DNA of 33,629 bases from Alphaproteobacteria bacterium (GTDB taxonomy: Bacteria > Pseudomonadota > Alphaproteobacteria > Rhizobiales > Amorphaceae). Position numbers and translations under genes: made by a program. Shown here piece by piece: positions 15,295-25,433 of this stretch. A model generated the notes under the pieces. That model was given only the letters and a program-made list of their open reading frames with translations. It was not told the DNA's origin and ran no database searches. Location: assembly GCA_030431335.1 (NCBI GenBank), contig JAUIJH010000045.1:1-33629 (forward strand), read 5' to 3'. How positions within the stretch are numbered: the first letter of the stretch is position 1; every line of letters starts with the position of its first letter.

Positions 15295-16626
15295 TCAGCG
15301 ACCCTCCATCACGGCCCAGAACTCCAGCTCCAGCTCGGGCCAATCGCCGGAAAAGTGCATCCCCACGGCGCTCGCGGTGGAAAATTCCGGCCACAGCGGC
15401 GAGGTCTTGTCGAGCGCGAAATAGACGTGGTTCGCCATGATCCGCAGCTGCGGCGGCGGGTTCGGCACATGCACCAGCGGCACGCCCGGCAGGTGCGCGT
15501 GCACGATGTCGCTCATCTTGGTGTTGGGGCCGAGCTTGAACAGCTGCGGAAAGCGCGTCTGGATCTCCGTCAGCGGCCGCCGCGCCGACACCTCCAGGAT
15601 GAAATTCGCGTCGCGGAACAGCGCCCGGTCGCGGATCGTCGACACGAACGCGTTTTCCGCCCGCTCGATCAGCTCCAGCCGGATCGCCCGCCGCGCGAAC
15701 CGCGCCGACAGAAACTCCTGCAGGTCCCGCACCACCGGGGCGAACGTGCCTTGCAGATTGTCATGGTCGTATTGCGGGTAAATCCGCGCCCGCCGCTCGG
15801 AGGTGGCGAATGTCGCCAGCTCCCCGGCAAGGCGCAGCAGCTCCATGTACACCCGCTCGGGGTGCGTGTAGCGCGAGGCGGCCAGGTGCCGGAGCGGCGG
15901 CAGACCGCGATTGATCAGCTGCAGCACCAGGTAGTCGGCACTCTGCAAGCCGCCGCCGGCGGTCGGATCGGCCGCGTAGCGCGACAGCTCCTCCAGCTTG
16001 GTCTCCATCCAGCCGATCGACCGGTCGAGCCAGCCCTGCGCGTTGGGGTGGGCGGCGACGGTCAGCACCGGCGGCGTGAAGCGCTCGTCGAAGACGATGG
16101 TGCGGTCGCGCACCTCCACCACGCGCGCGACCGGCAGCACCGCGTAGCCTTCCTTGCGGGTGCGGCGCAGCTCGTATTCCAGGCGCGGGCGGGCGAGGTC
16201 CACGTCCTCCTCGGTCTGCGTCTGCGCGGTGGCATCGGCGATCAGCGCGCGGTCGGCGAAATAGCGCGTCTCGCGGTTGGCGCCCCGGTCGCCCACCTCG
16301 CGCGCGCCGGGCGTCGCCACCGGCATCGTCAGCCACAGGATGCGGTCGGCCGCGTCCTCCGGCACCGCGATGGCCGGCGCCACGACATCGTCGGGGATCG
16401 CGAACGGCGTCCCGTCGGGCAGCAGGCCGGACGCCTTGCGCAGCGCGAACATCGATTGCTGGGCGAGGTCGGTGTCGATCTCCAGTTCGGCAAAGCCCCA
16501 CGGATAGGGCGAGGCATATTGCGTGCGCGCCGCCAGCAGATGCTCGAAATAGCGATCGTTCTGCTGCAAATGCTGCGGCCGCAGAAACAGCCCCTCCGAC
16601 CAAAGAACCTTGCTATTCCAATCCAT
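15295..16626 (-). CDS. tssK: T6SS baseplate adaptor TssK
   Basis: A 443-residue protein, the standard TssK (VasE/ImpJ) length. The N-terminus KVLWSEGLFLRPQHLQQNDRY is highly diagnostic. Further conserved parts are WGFAELEID, PLVHVPNPPPQLR and YFALDKTSPLW near the C-terminus. TssK trimers connect the cytoplasmic baseplate (TssE/F/G/VgrG) to the TssL/TssM membrane complex. The gene sits between the FHA gene (24 bp upstream) and tssL, the common tssK-tssL-tssM order. Its baseplate partners TssE, F and G are not in the window. Confidence 0.96.
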   Translation of the reverse strand: MDWNSKVLWSEGLFLRPQHLQQNDRYFEHLLAARTQYASPYPWGFAELEIDTDLAQQSMFALRKASGLLPDGTPFAIPDDVVAPAIAVPEDAADRILWLTMPVATPGAREVGDRGANRETRYFADRALIADATAQTQTEEDVDLARPRLEYELRRTRKEGYAVLPVARVVEVRDRTIVFDERFTPPVLTVAAHPNAQGWLDRSIGWMETKLEELSRYAADPTAGGGLQSADYLVLQLINRGLPPLRHLAASRYTHPERVYMELLRLAGELATFATSERRARIYPQYDHDNLQGTFAPVVRDLQEFLSARFARRAIRLELIERAENAFVSTIRDRALFRDANFILEVSARRPLTEIQTRFPQLFKLGPNTKMSDIVHAHLPGVPLVHVPNPPPQLRIMANHVYFALDKTSPLWPEFSTASAVGMHFSGDWPELELEFWAVMEGR

Positions 16627-16650
16627 GATCCACTCGTCTCGCGCCGCGAT

Positions 16651-18126
16651 CTAATCGCGGTTGTTGATGGCGCGGTCGTACGCGTCGGAAAAACACATCA
16701 TAAATACATCGACCATGCCGTTGTCGTGTTGGCTGGCCCGGGCGTTGTAGCGTTCTTTGTAGGTATCCCAGAACTTCGATTTCTTGGAGCCGGGGAGGGC
16801 AAAGCCCCGCTCCTCGCTCTCGCCGGCCTCGATGGCGGCGGGGTCGAGGTCCTTCAACATGCGCTCCACGGCACCCTGCATGGCGCGGTAGAGCGCCATC
16901 TGGTGCGCGCCGAGATCGGCGAAGCTCTCGTCCAGCGTCTCCTCGATGCCGAGGTAGCTGCGCGAGCGCGCGCCGAACAGCACATCGGCCGCCGCGCCCG
17001 GAGTCGGCATGAATTTCAACGGGTTGTTGCCCACGGCCTGGACCTGGGTGCCCGGCCCGGCGCGCATATGGCCGCGCGAGGCGGCGCGGGCCTTGAGCAG
17101 GCGCTGCATCCCGCCGATGGTGAGGTTCACGAACGTGCCGACCTTCTGCGCCAGCTCCTCCGGCGAGCCCGCCTCCAGCCGGTCGCGCGGCAGGTCGAGC
17201 GCCGCCGCGAGCGCCACCGCAAAGCGCTCGAACTCGGCGCCATGGCGCACCGGCGCCGGCGGCTCGTCCGCCCGCACCGCCGGCCCGAAGCCCCGCTCCG
17301 GCTCCGCCTCGGGCCGCTCGGCGGTCTCCGCCGGCATGGGCGGCTCCGGTGCCTCCGGCGGCATGGGCGGCTCGGGCGCAATGTCCGGCACCGGCTCCCA
17401 CAGCGCGCCCCGGTCCGCCCCGGCAAACGTCTCGTCCGCCTCGGCAATCGTCTCGTCCGCCCCGGCAAGCGTCTCGTCCGCCACCGCTTCGGCCGGCTCC
17501 GGCGCCGCCGCGACGGCCTCGTCCCCCTCGCCGGGTTCGCCCGGCGCGGCGAAATCGTCGGCCGGCGCCTCGGCCGGCGCATCGGCGGGCTCAGCCGGCC
17601 CGGCCGCTTGCGGCTCCGGCGTCGGCAGGTCCGAGATCCAGTCGAGCACGTCGGCGTGCACGGGCTTCGCCGCCCGCGCCTTCAGCCGGTCGGCCCGCTC
17701 GGCCGGCGCGGCGCGCTCGTCCGACACGTCCCACAGCGCGCCGGAAGCGGCCTCGGCCGGCCCCGCCGCCGGTGCCTCCACCGTGCGCGCGGACCCGCTC
17801 GCGTCCTCTTGCACCGTCACGTTGATGAGATAGTCGCCGATCGCGATGCGGTCGCCGGTCTTGAGCCGCGTCGGCTCGGTGACGCGCGAATCCGACCCGT
17901 TGAGGAAGGTGCCGTTGGTGGAGATGTCCGTCAGCCAGTAGCCGCCGTCGCGGTAGTGGATCTCGCAGTGGCGCCCGGAGACCACGCGCGCCGGGTCCGG
18001 CAGCGTCCAGTCGAGATAGGTGTTGCGCCCGATGTCGATGCTGCGCCGGCCCTCCACCTCGAGCGAGGTCGGCCCGCCGTCGGGCAAGTTGGTGACGTTG
18101 TCGAGTTTGAGACGCAGCGCAACCAC
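16651..18126 (-). CDS. tagH: T6SS FHA-domain protein (TagH/Fha-like)
   Basis: The 491-residue product has an N-terminal FHA phosphothreonine-binding domain (about residues 1-100) with RVVSGRHCEIHY and DISTNGTFLNG, the phosphopeptide-contacting loops. A long acidic Ala/Pro/Glu-rich linker (about 110-310) includes three 7-residue repeats. The C-terminal T6SS-FHA domain (about 320-491) ends RYNARASQHDNGMVDVFMMC. Such proteins bind the kinase-phosphorylated partner and license secretion. The start is the GTG at 18126, with GGAGG 8 bases upstream; extending upstream would enter the previous gene in another frame. It lies 23 bp after the uncharacterised gene and 24 bp before tssK. Confidence 0.9.
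   Translation of the reverse strand: MVALRLKLDNVTNLPDGGPTSLEVEGRRSIDIGRNTYLDWTLPDPARVVSGRHCEIHYRDGGYWLTDISTNGTFLNGSDSRVTEPTRLKTGDRIAIGDYLINVTVQEDASGSARTVEAPAAGPAEAASGALWDVSDERAAPAERADRLKARAAKPVHADVLDWISDLPTPEPQAAGPAEPADAPAEAPADDFAAPGEPGEGDEAVAAAPEPAEAVADETLAGADETIAEADETFAGADRGALWEPVPDIAPEPPMPPEAPEPPMPAETAERPEAEPERGFGPAVRADEPPAPVRHGAEFERFAVALAAALDLPRDRLEAGSPEELAQKVGTFVNLTIGGMQRLLKARAASRGHMRAGPGTQVQAVGNNPLKFMPTPGAAADVLFGARSRSYLGIEETLDESFADLGAHQMALYRAMQGAVERMLKDLDPAAIEAGESEERGFALPGSKKSKFWDTYKERYNARASQHDNGMVDVFMMCFSDAYDRAINNRD
17413..17475. repeat. Three 21-bp tandem repeats inside the FHA gene linker
   Basis: Three consecutive 21-bp units (17413-17433, 17434-17454, 17455-17475), each beginning GTCCGCC and ending CGTCTC, differ at only a few bases. 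In the FHA protein they encode ADET(L/I/F)A(G/E) three times. The array keeps frame, so copy-number change would lengthen or shorten the linker by 7 residues. Confidence 0.85.
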
Positions 18127-18149
18127 AGTCTTTCCCTCCAGAATGCGCG

Positions 18150-18710
18150 CTAGCCGAAGCGCGCTTCGATGTCCTCGTCCACCACCGCGAACGCCTCCGC
18201 CACGCAGCGCTCCAGCCGCGCCGCCCGCGCCTCGCCCGGCGCGCTGGCGATGGCGATCAGCACCGCCGCCCGCACCGCCTTGGCGGTGAGGTGCGCCATC
18301 GCGGCGACCGGCGCCGGCCCGTCCGGCGCGATGTTGCCGCCCGACCAGCCCGCCCCCAGCGCCGCCCAGGTCTCGGCGGCCTGCATGTCGCCCGCCTCGG
18401 CCGCGCGCAGCGCCGCCACGCGCTCCTCCTCCTCCGGCCGCGCCACCCAGGCGTTGGCCGCGGCCAGCGCAGCGGCGCCGGCACCGTCGCCCATCTCCAG
18501 CGCCTCCAGGCAGCGGCAGCTCCACCACACCGCCTCCCGGCGCGGGGCGAGGTAGGCGAAGAACGTCACGCTGTCGTCCGGGTCCGCGCTCTCGGCCAGC
18601 CGGCGGACGTAGCGCAGCGGCTCGCTCCCGTCGGGGCGCGCCACAAGGTCGTCGCCCAGCGTGGGAAAGGCCGTCAGCACGTCTTCGGCGGTGTGGAACT
18701 TGATACGCAT
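18150..18710 (-). CDS. Uncharacterised T6SS-linked protein
   Basis: This 186-residue soluble protein has no signal peptide or clear membrane segment. It starts MRIKFHTAEDVLTAFP, has an aromatic patch DDSVTFFAYLAPRREAVWWSC, and is otherwise helical and Ala-rich with regularly spaced Glu, as in helical-repeat proteins. I think it belongs to a T6SS-linked family of unknown function (possibly DUF6931), but this is memory, not a search. The ATG has GAGG 5 bases upstream and begins 7 bp before the vgrG stop in transcription order. Position between vgrG and the FHA gene suggests a spike-loading, adaptor or regulatory role; no function is assigned. Confidence 0.75.
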   Translation of the reverse strand: MRIKFHTAEDVLTAFPTLGDDLVARPDGSEPLRYVRRLAESADPDDSVTFFAYLAPRREAVWWSCRCLEALEMGDGAGAAALAAANAWVARPEEEERVAALRAAEAGDMQAAETWAALGAGWSGGNIAPDGPAPVAAMAHLTAKAVRAAVLIAIASAPGEARAARLERCVAEAFAVVDEDIEARFG

Positions 18711-18717
18711 CGCCGCC

Positions 18718-20553
18718 TCAATTCAGCTTGATCAGGCCGCCCTTGGCGGTCACCATCGCACTGCCCTTGATGTCCACCGTGGCCGTGCCGTTGATGGTGA
18801 TGCCCGCCGGCGTGATCTCGATCTTGCTGCCGCCCACCTTCAGGGTGATCTTCACCCCGGCCTCGATGACGATCTCCTTGCCGACCTTCACGTTCTGGTC
18901 GACCGCGATGTCCACCTTCTGCTTGCCGGTCGAAACCTTCAGCTCGTCGTCGCCCTGGTGGATCGTCGTCTTGCGCGCCGCGCCGCCGCCGGCAAAGCGC
19001 TCGCCGATCTCCCGCGTCTCCTTGTTGAGGACGACGACGCTCAAATCCTTCTGCGCATGAACGCCGATCTCTTCGGAGTTCTTTTTGTCTTCCAGGACGA
19101 TCTCGTTGTAACCCGAGCCCCCCTTGGTCGAGTTCGACTTGATGCCGCCCTTGGTCTTGTTGGCCGGCAGCGCGTAGGGCACGGCCCGGTCGGCATTGTA
19201 GACGGTGCCGACCACCAGCGGATTGTCCGGGTCGCCCTCGATGAACTCGACCACCACTTCCTGGCCGATGCGCGGGATCATGATCGAGCCCCAGTTGTTG
19301 CCCGACCAGGTCTGCGCCACGCGCACCCGGCGCGACTTGTCCTGCCGCCGGTCCCAATGGAACTGCACCAGGATGCGCCCCATCTCGTCGACGTCGATCT
19401 CCTCGCCCGACGCGCCCACCACCTTGGCCGTCTGCGGTCCGTAGACGCGCGGCTTGCCGGTGGTGGCCGGCGCGCGGAACGCCCGGTCGCTCGGCTGCAG
19501 CAGGTAGTTGCCGCGATAGGGCTCGCCCCCGGCCGGGCTGCCGGCGCTGCGATAGTCCTGCGCCGCGAAGGCGTGGTTGCAGCCGACGATCAGGAACTCG
19601 ATGTTCTCCGAATCCTGCGGGTGGTCCTTGAGCTTGGTCAGCCCGCCCGGAAACAGCGCCGGCGCGTCGCCGATGGCCTGGCGCCGCTTGTCGGCCGCCT
19701 GCGCCGCCTCCAGGCGCACCCGCGCGAAGCGGTCGCCGTCGCTGGTCTCGGTGTAGCGGCCCGGATAGTCGTAGATTTCCAGGCTGTCACGCGCGTGGCC
19801 GGTGGGGTTGGCGTGCGCGCTCTTCATGGCCGCCGTGGGCTTTTCGTAGTCATAGTCCTTGAGCGCGACCTTGCCGCTCTGGAACGAGCGGTTGGTGACG
19901 ATCTCGTACACCGATTCGGTGTCGGTCCGTCCCGTCACCACCCGCGGCAGATACATCAGGTCCGGCAGCCCCGGCACCGGGTTATGCGATGATTTCGCAT
20001 CCGCCAGCACCAGCGTGTGCTTACCTTTTTCGTGCTCGAAATAATAATAGATGCCGTCTTCTTCCATCAGCCGGCACACGAAAGCGAGATCGCTCTCGCG
20101 GTACTGCACGCAATACTCGCGCTTGGGGTAGCTCTCGCTCAGCCGCGGATCGAAATCGGTGAACCCGCGGTCGCGAAACACCTCCTCGATGATGTCGAGC
20201 GTCGTCTTGTCGTGGAAGATGCGGCAGTCGGAGGTGCGCGACAGCAGCCACAGCCACGGGCGCAGCACCAGGCGATAGGTGTTGAGGTTGGCGCTCGCCT
20301 CCAGGTGCGTCGCCTCGGTCAACACACCGCAGAACTCGCGCTTGGTCGTCTTGCCTTCCAGGCTCAGCGTGCAATTGCTGCCGATGGCGTCGTTGAAATC
20401 GACCGGATCGCCCTCACCCACGGCTTCGATAGAGAATTCGAACAATTCACTGAGGCCCTCGGTGCCGTCAAAACGAACGGCATTCAAGACATCGGCACCG
20501 AAAGGCGTGGTCAAGACCGCAACGCGCTGAGTTTGTTTTGGTGAATCAGCCAT
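18718..20553 (-). CDS. vgrG: T6SS spike protein VgrG (TssI)
   Basis: A 611-residue VgrG, first gene of the run. The gp27-like N-terminal part (about residues 1-370) includes FDGTEGLSELFEFSIEA, the CVQYRESDLAFVCRLMEEDG segment and YYYFEHE. The gp5 OB-fold (about 395-480) has VDEMGRILVQFHWDRRQD, RVAQTWSGNNWGSIMIPRIGQEVVVEFIEGDPD and NPLVVGTVYN. The C-terminal beta-prism needle (about 500-611) shows the alternating V-x-V-x pattern ending KGGLIKLN. There is no C-terminal effector extension, so toxins would ride on PAAR, adaptors or Hcp. ATG 20553 is preferred over an upstream in-frame ATG at 20619, since family homology begins just after it. Confidence 0.95.
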   Translation of the reverse strand: MADSPKQTQRVAVLTTPFGADVLNAVRFDGTEGLSELFEFSIEAVGEGDPVDFNDAIGSNCTLSLEGKTTKREFCGVLTEATHLEASANLNTYRLVLRPWLWLLSRTSDCRIFHDKTTLDIIEEVFRDRGFTDFDPRLSESYPKREYCVQYRESDLAFVCRLMEEDGIYYYFEHEKGKHTLVLADAKSSHNPVPGLPDLMYLPRVVTGRTDTESVYEIVTNRSFQSGKVALKDYDYEKPTAAMKSAHANPTGHARDSLEIYDYPGRYTETSDGDRFARVRLEAAQAADKRRQAIGDAPALFPGGLTKLKDHPQDSENIEFLIVGCNHAFAAQDYRSAGSPAGGEPYRGNYLLQPSDRAFRAPATTGKPRVYGPQTAKVVGASGEEIDVDEMGRILVQFHWDRRQDKSRRVRVAQTWSGNNWGSIMIPRIGQEVVVEFIEGDPDNPLVVGTVYNADRAVPYALPANKTKGGIKSNSTKGGSGYNEIVLEDKKNSEEIGVHAQKDLSVVVLNKETREIGERFAGGGAARKTTIHQGDDELKVSTGKQKVDIAVDQNVKVGKEIVIEAGVKITLKVGGSKIEITPAGITINGTATVDIKGSAMVTAKGGLIKLN

Positions 20554-20788
20554 CACAGCGCCTTTTTCCGAAGATTTCGGATATCCCCGACAGTACGCCT
20601 TAGAGATGGTGAGGCACAAGAAGCCCGAAAGTGCGCTAGATCACAGCTTCACCCCATCGTTTATCCGCAAGCGTCGCGGCCCGGCCGACGAGCCGCGCGC
20701 CACGGCAGGCGTGGCCCGCCCGAGCGAAGCCGCGCCGCCCACCGCCTCGCAGCCGGCGATGCCGGCGCGCGGTCCGGTCGCCGGCGGC
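20554..20788. other. Intergenic region upstream of the T6SS run
   Basis: These 235 bp separate the vgrG start from the end of the alpha-glucoside operon. The vgrG-proximal half is less GC-rich and must hold the T6SS promoter and leader. A 5-bp inverted repeat CCGAA-ATC-TTCGG sits about 15-25 bp before the ATG. I see no convincing sigma-70 or sigma-54 (TGGCAC-N5-TTGC) promoter, and no T-tract terminator for the upstream ATPase gene. Confidence 0.5.
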
Positions 20789-21925
<1,137 letters not shown>

Positions 21926-21937
21926 GAGCGTCCCCCG

Positions 21938-23569
<1,632 letters not shown>

Positions 23570-23571
23570 CG

Positions 23572-24402
23572 TCACCCTTTCACGGCGCCGGCGGTCAGCC
23601 CGCCGATGATCTTGCGCTGGAAGATCAGCACCAGCACGATCAGGGGCAGCGTCACGATCACCGACGCGGCCATGATGTTGCCCCACGGCAATTCGTACTG
23701 GCTGCCGCCCGAGATCAGCGCGATCGCCACCGGCACCGTGCGCATCTCGTTGGACAGCGTGAAGGTGAGCGCGAACAGGAACTCGTTCCACGCGGCGATG
23801 AAGGCGAGCAGCCCCGTCGTCACCAGCGCCGGCCACAGCACCGGCAGGAACACCTTGTAGATGATCTCCAGCGGCGTCGCCCCGTCCACGTAGGCGGCCT
23901 CCTCCAGCTCCTTGGGCAGCTGGCGCATGAACGTCGTCAGCACCCACACCGTGAACGGCAGCGTGAGAATGAGGTTGGCGAGGATCAGCCCGCCCAGCGA
24001 GTTGTAGAGCCCCAGCGCGCGGATCAGCTCGAACATGCCCGACAGCACCGCCACCTGCGGGAACATCGATACCGACAGCACCGTCAGCAGCAGCAGCCCG
24101 CGCCCGCGGAAATGCACCCGCGCCAGCGCGAACGAGGCGGTCACCGCCAGGCACAGCGACAGCGCCACCACCACCACCGCGACCACGATGGAGTTCAAGA
24201 TGTTGCGCGCGAACGGCTGCTCGCGGAACACGGCGAGATAGTTCTCGAGGTCCGGCCGCGGGAACAGGTTGACGTTGAACAGCTCCTGCCCGCTCTGAAA
24301 GCTCGAGGTGATCGTGTAGTAGAACGGGAACAGCGCGAACACGGCGATCACCAGGAGAAGCAGGTAAAAGCCGATCTTCGACGGCAAGGACCAGTGGGTC
24401 AT
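23572..24402 (-). CDS. thuG: Alpha-glucoside/trehalose ABC transporter permease (second subunit)
   Basis: This 276-residue MalG-type inner-membrane permease has six predicted membrane helices. The ATPase-coupling EAA loop reads EEAAYVDGATPLEIIYKVFLP (about residues 165-185). The first periplasmic loop is short, FQSGQELFNVNLFPRPDLENY, as in ThuG rather than rhizobial AglG, which I recall as having a large insertion. Family membership is certain; the thu symbol rests on length and remembered similarity. Its ATG overlaps the stop of the other permease gene by 4 bp (ATGA), implying coupled synthesis. Confidence 0.88.
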   Translation of the reverse strand: MTHWSLPSKIGFYLLLLVIAVFALFPFYYTITSSFQSGQELFNVNLFPRPDLENYLAVFREQPFARNILNSIVVAVVVVALSLCLAVTASFALARVHFRGRGLLLLTVLSVSMFPQVAVLSGMFELIRALGLYNSLGGLILANLILTLPFTVWVLTTFMRQLPKELEEAAYVDGATPLEIIYKVFLPVLWPALVTTGLLAFIAAWNEFLFALTFTLSNEMRTVPVAIALISGGSQYELPWGNIMAASVIVTLPLIVLVLIFQRKIIGGLTAGAVKG

Positions 24403-25316
24403 GACGACTTCTCTCCCGAAAGATCGACCTTGCCGAGGATGATGTAGGCGATCGTCATCAGCGCGATGATCAGGAACAGCGCGGTGGAGGCGGCCGAGCC
24501 GTAGCCCACGTCCTGGAAATCCACGAGCTGCTGGCGCGCGTAGACCGACATCGACATCGTGTTCTCCGAGTTGGAGGTGAGCACGTAGATGAGGTCGAAG
24601 ATGCGCAGCGAGTCGAGGGCGCGGAAGATCACCGCCACCGCGATCGCCGGGTAGACCAGCGGCAGCGTCACCCGCCAGAACACCTTCCAGGCCGGGATGC
24701 CGTCGACGCGGGCCGATTCGTAGCAATCCGTCGGCAGCATCTGCAGCCCGGCGAGGATGAGCAGCGCCATGAACGGCGTCGTCTTCCATACGTCCACCAT
24801 CACCACCGCCAGCATCGCGGTGTCGGGGCTGGCGGTCCATGCGATGGGCTCGGAGATGATGCCGAGGCCCTGCAGCATCGCGTTGATGACGCCGAACTGG
24901 TCGTGCAGCATCCAGCCCCACATCTTGGCCGACACGATGGTGGGGATCGCCCACGGCACCAGGATCGCGGCCCGCACGAGCCCGCGCAGCGGGAAGTGCA
25001 TGTTGAGCGCCAGCGCCACCACGAGGCCCAGGATCGTCTCCAGGATCACCGAGACCACGGTGAACCAGATCGTGTTCCAGACCGCGTTCCACCATTGCGG
25101 GTCGGCCAGGAGCCCGCCCCACTCGCTGTTATAGAAGTTGTCGAAGCCGACCATCTCGTAGGCTTCCAGGTCCGTCAGGCTCGCGTTGGTGAACGCAAAG
25201 AAGATCGTGCGCCCCAGGGGCCAGCCGGCGACCAGGAACAGCACGATCATCATCGGCAGCAGGAACAGGATCGCGGAGCGAACCTTGGCGCGTGTCAGCG
25301 CGCTTCCCTTGGCCAT
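24399..25316 (-). CDS. thuF: Alpha-glucoside/trehalose ABC transporter permease (first subunit)
   Basis: A 305-residue MalF-type permease. The N-terminal helix (about residues 14-35) is followed by the typical FTNASLTDLEAYEMVGFDNF periplasmic motif. Five more helices follow, with the EAA loop YESARVDGIPAWKVFWRVTLP (about 210-230) that contacts the ATPase. It heterodimerises with the downstream permease to form the channel. A 117-bp gap containing a stable stem-loop separates it from the binding-protein gene; the downstream permease overlaps it by 4 bp. Assignment as thuF-like (trehalose/maltose/sucrose) is by context. Confidence 0.88.
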   Translation of the reverse strand: MAKGSALTRAKVRSAILFLLPMMIVLFLVAGWPLGRTIFFAFTNASLTDLEAYEMVGFDNFYNSEWGGLLADPQWWNAVWNTIWFTVVSVILETILGLVVALALNMHFPLRGLVRAAILVPWAIPTIVSAKMWGWMLHDQFGVINAMLQGLGIISEPIAWTASPDTAMLAVVMVDVWKTTPFMALLILAGLQMLPTDCYESARVDGIPAWKVFWRVTLPLVYPAIAVAVIFRALDSLRIFDLIYVLTSNSENTMSMSVYARQQLVDFQDVGYGSAASTALFLIIALMTIAYIILGKVDLSGEKSS

Positions 25317-25403
25317 GGGCTTGCCTCCGTTGCGCCTGGGTCGTCACGCGCGCCGGCGCGAGAGAAGCCGGCCGCGGTTCCCCGGTTCCATGGGACGAGA
25401 CAA

Positions 25404-25424
25404 GGCCCGCCGCGCGGGCGGGCC
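25404..25424 (-). other. Intercistronic stem-loop after the binding-protein gene
   Basis: GGCCCGCC and GGCGGGCC form a perfect 8-bp GC-only stem around a 5-base loop, starting 9 bp past the binding-protein stop codon. It is not followed by a T-tract, so it is unlikely to stop transcription fully. In sugar ABC operons such hairpins protect the binding-protein mRNA from 3' decay and raise its output over the permeases. Confidence 0.6.
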
Positions 25425-25433
25425 GTGCCGGGG

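Noticed and set aside
17413..17475. CRISPR-like short repeat array
   Set aside because: The 21-bp units are directly adjacent with no spacers and encode an in-frame protein repeat in the FHA linker.
14647..18153. Plus-strand open frame of about 1168 codons opposite tssL, tssK and the FHA gene
   Set aside because: It runs antisense through three well-supported genes and codes for repetitive Arg-rich sequence without recognisable domains.
20554..20660. Sigma-54 promoter for the T6SS run
   Set aside because: No TGGCAC-N5-TTGC pattern is present on the minus strand upstream of vgrG.
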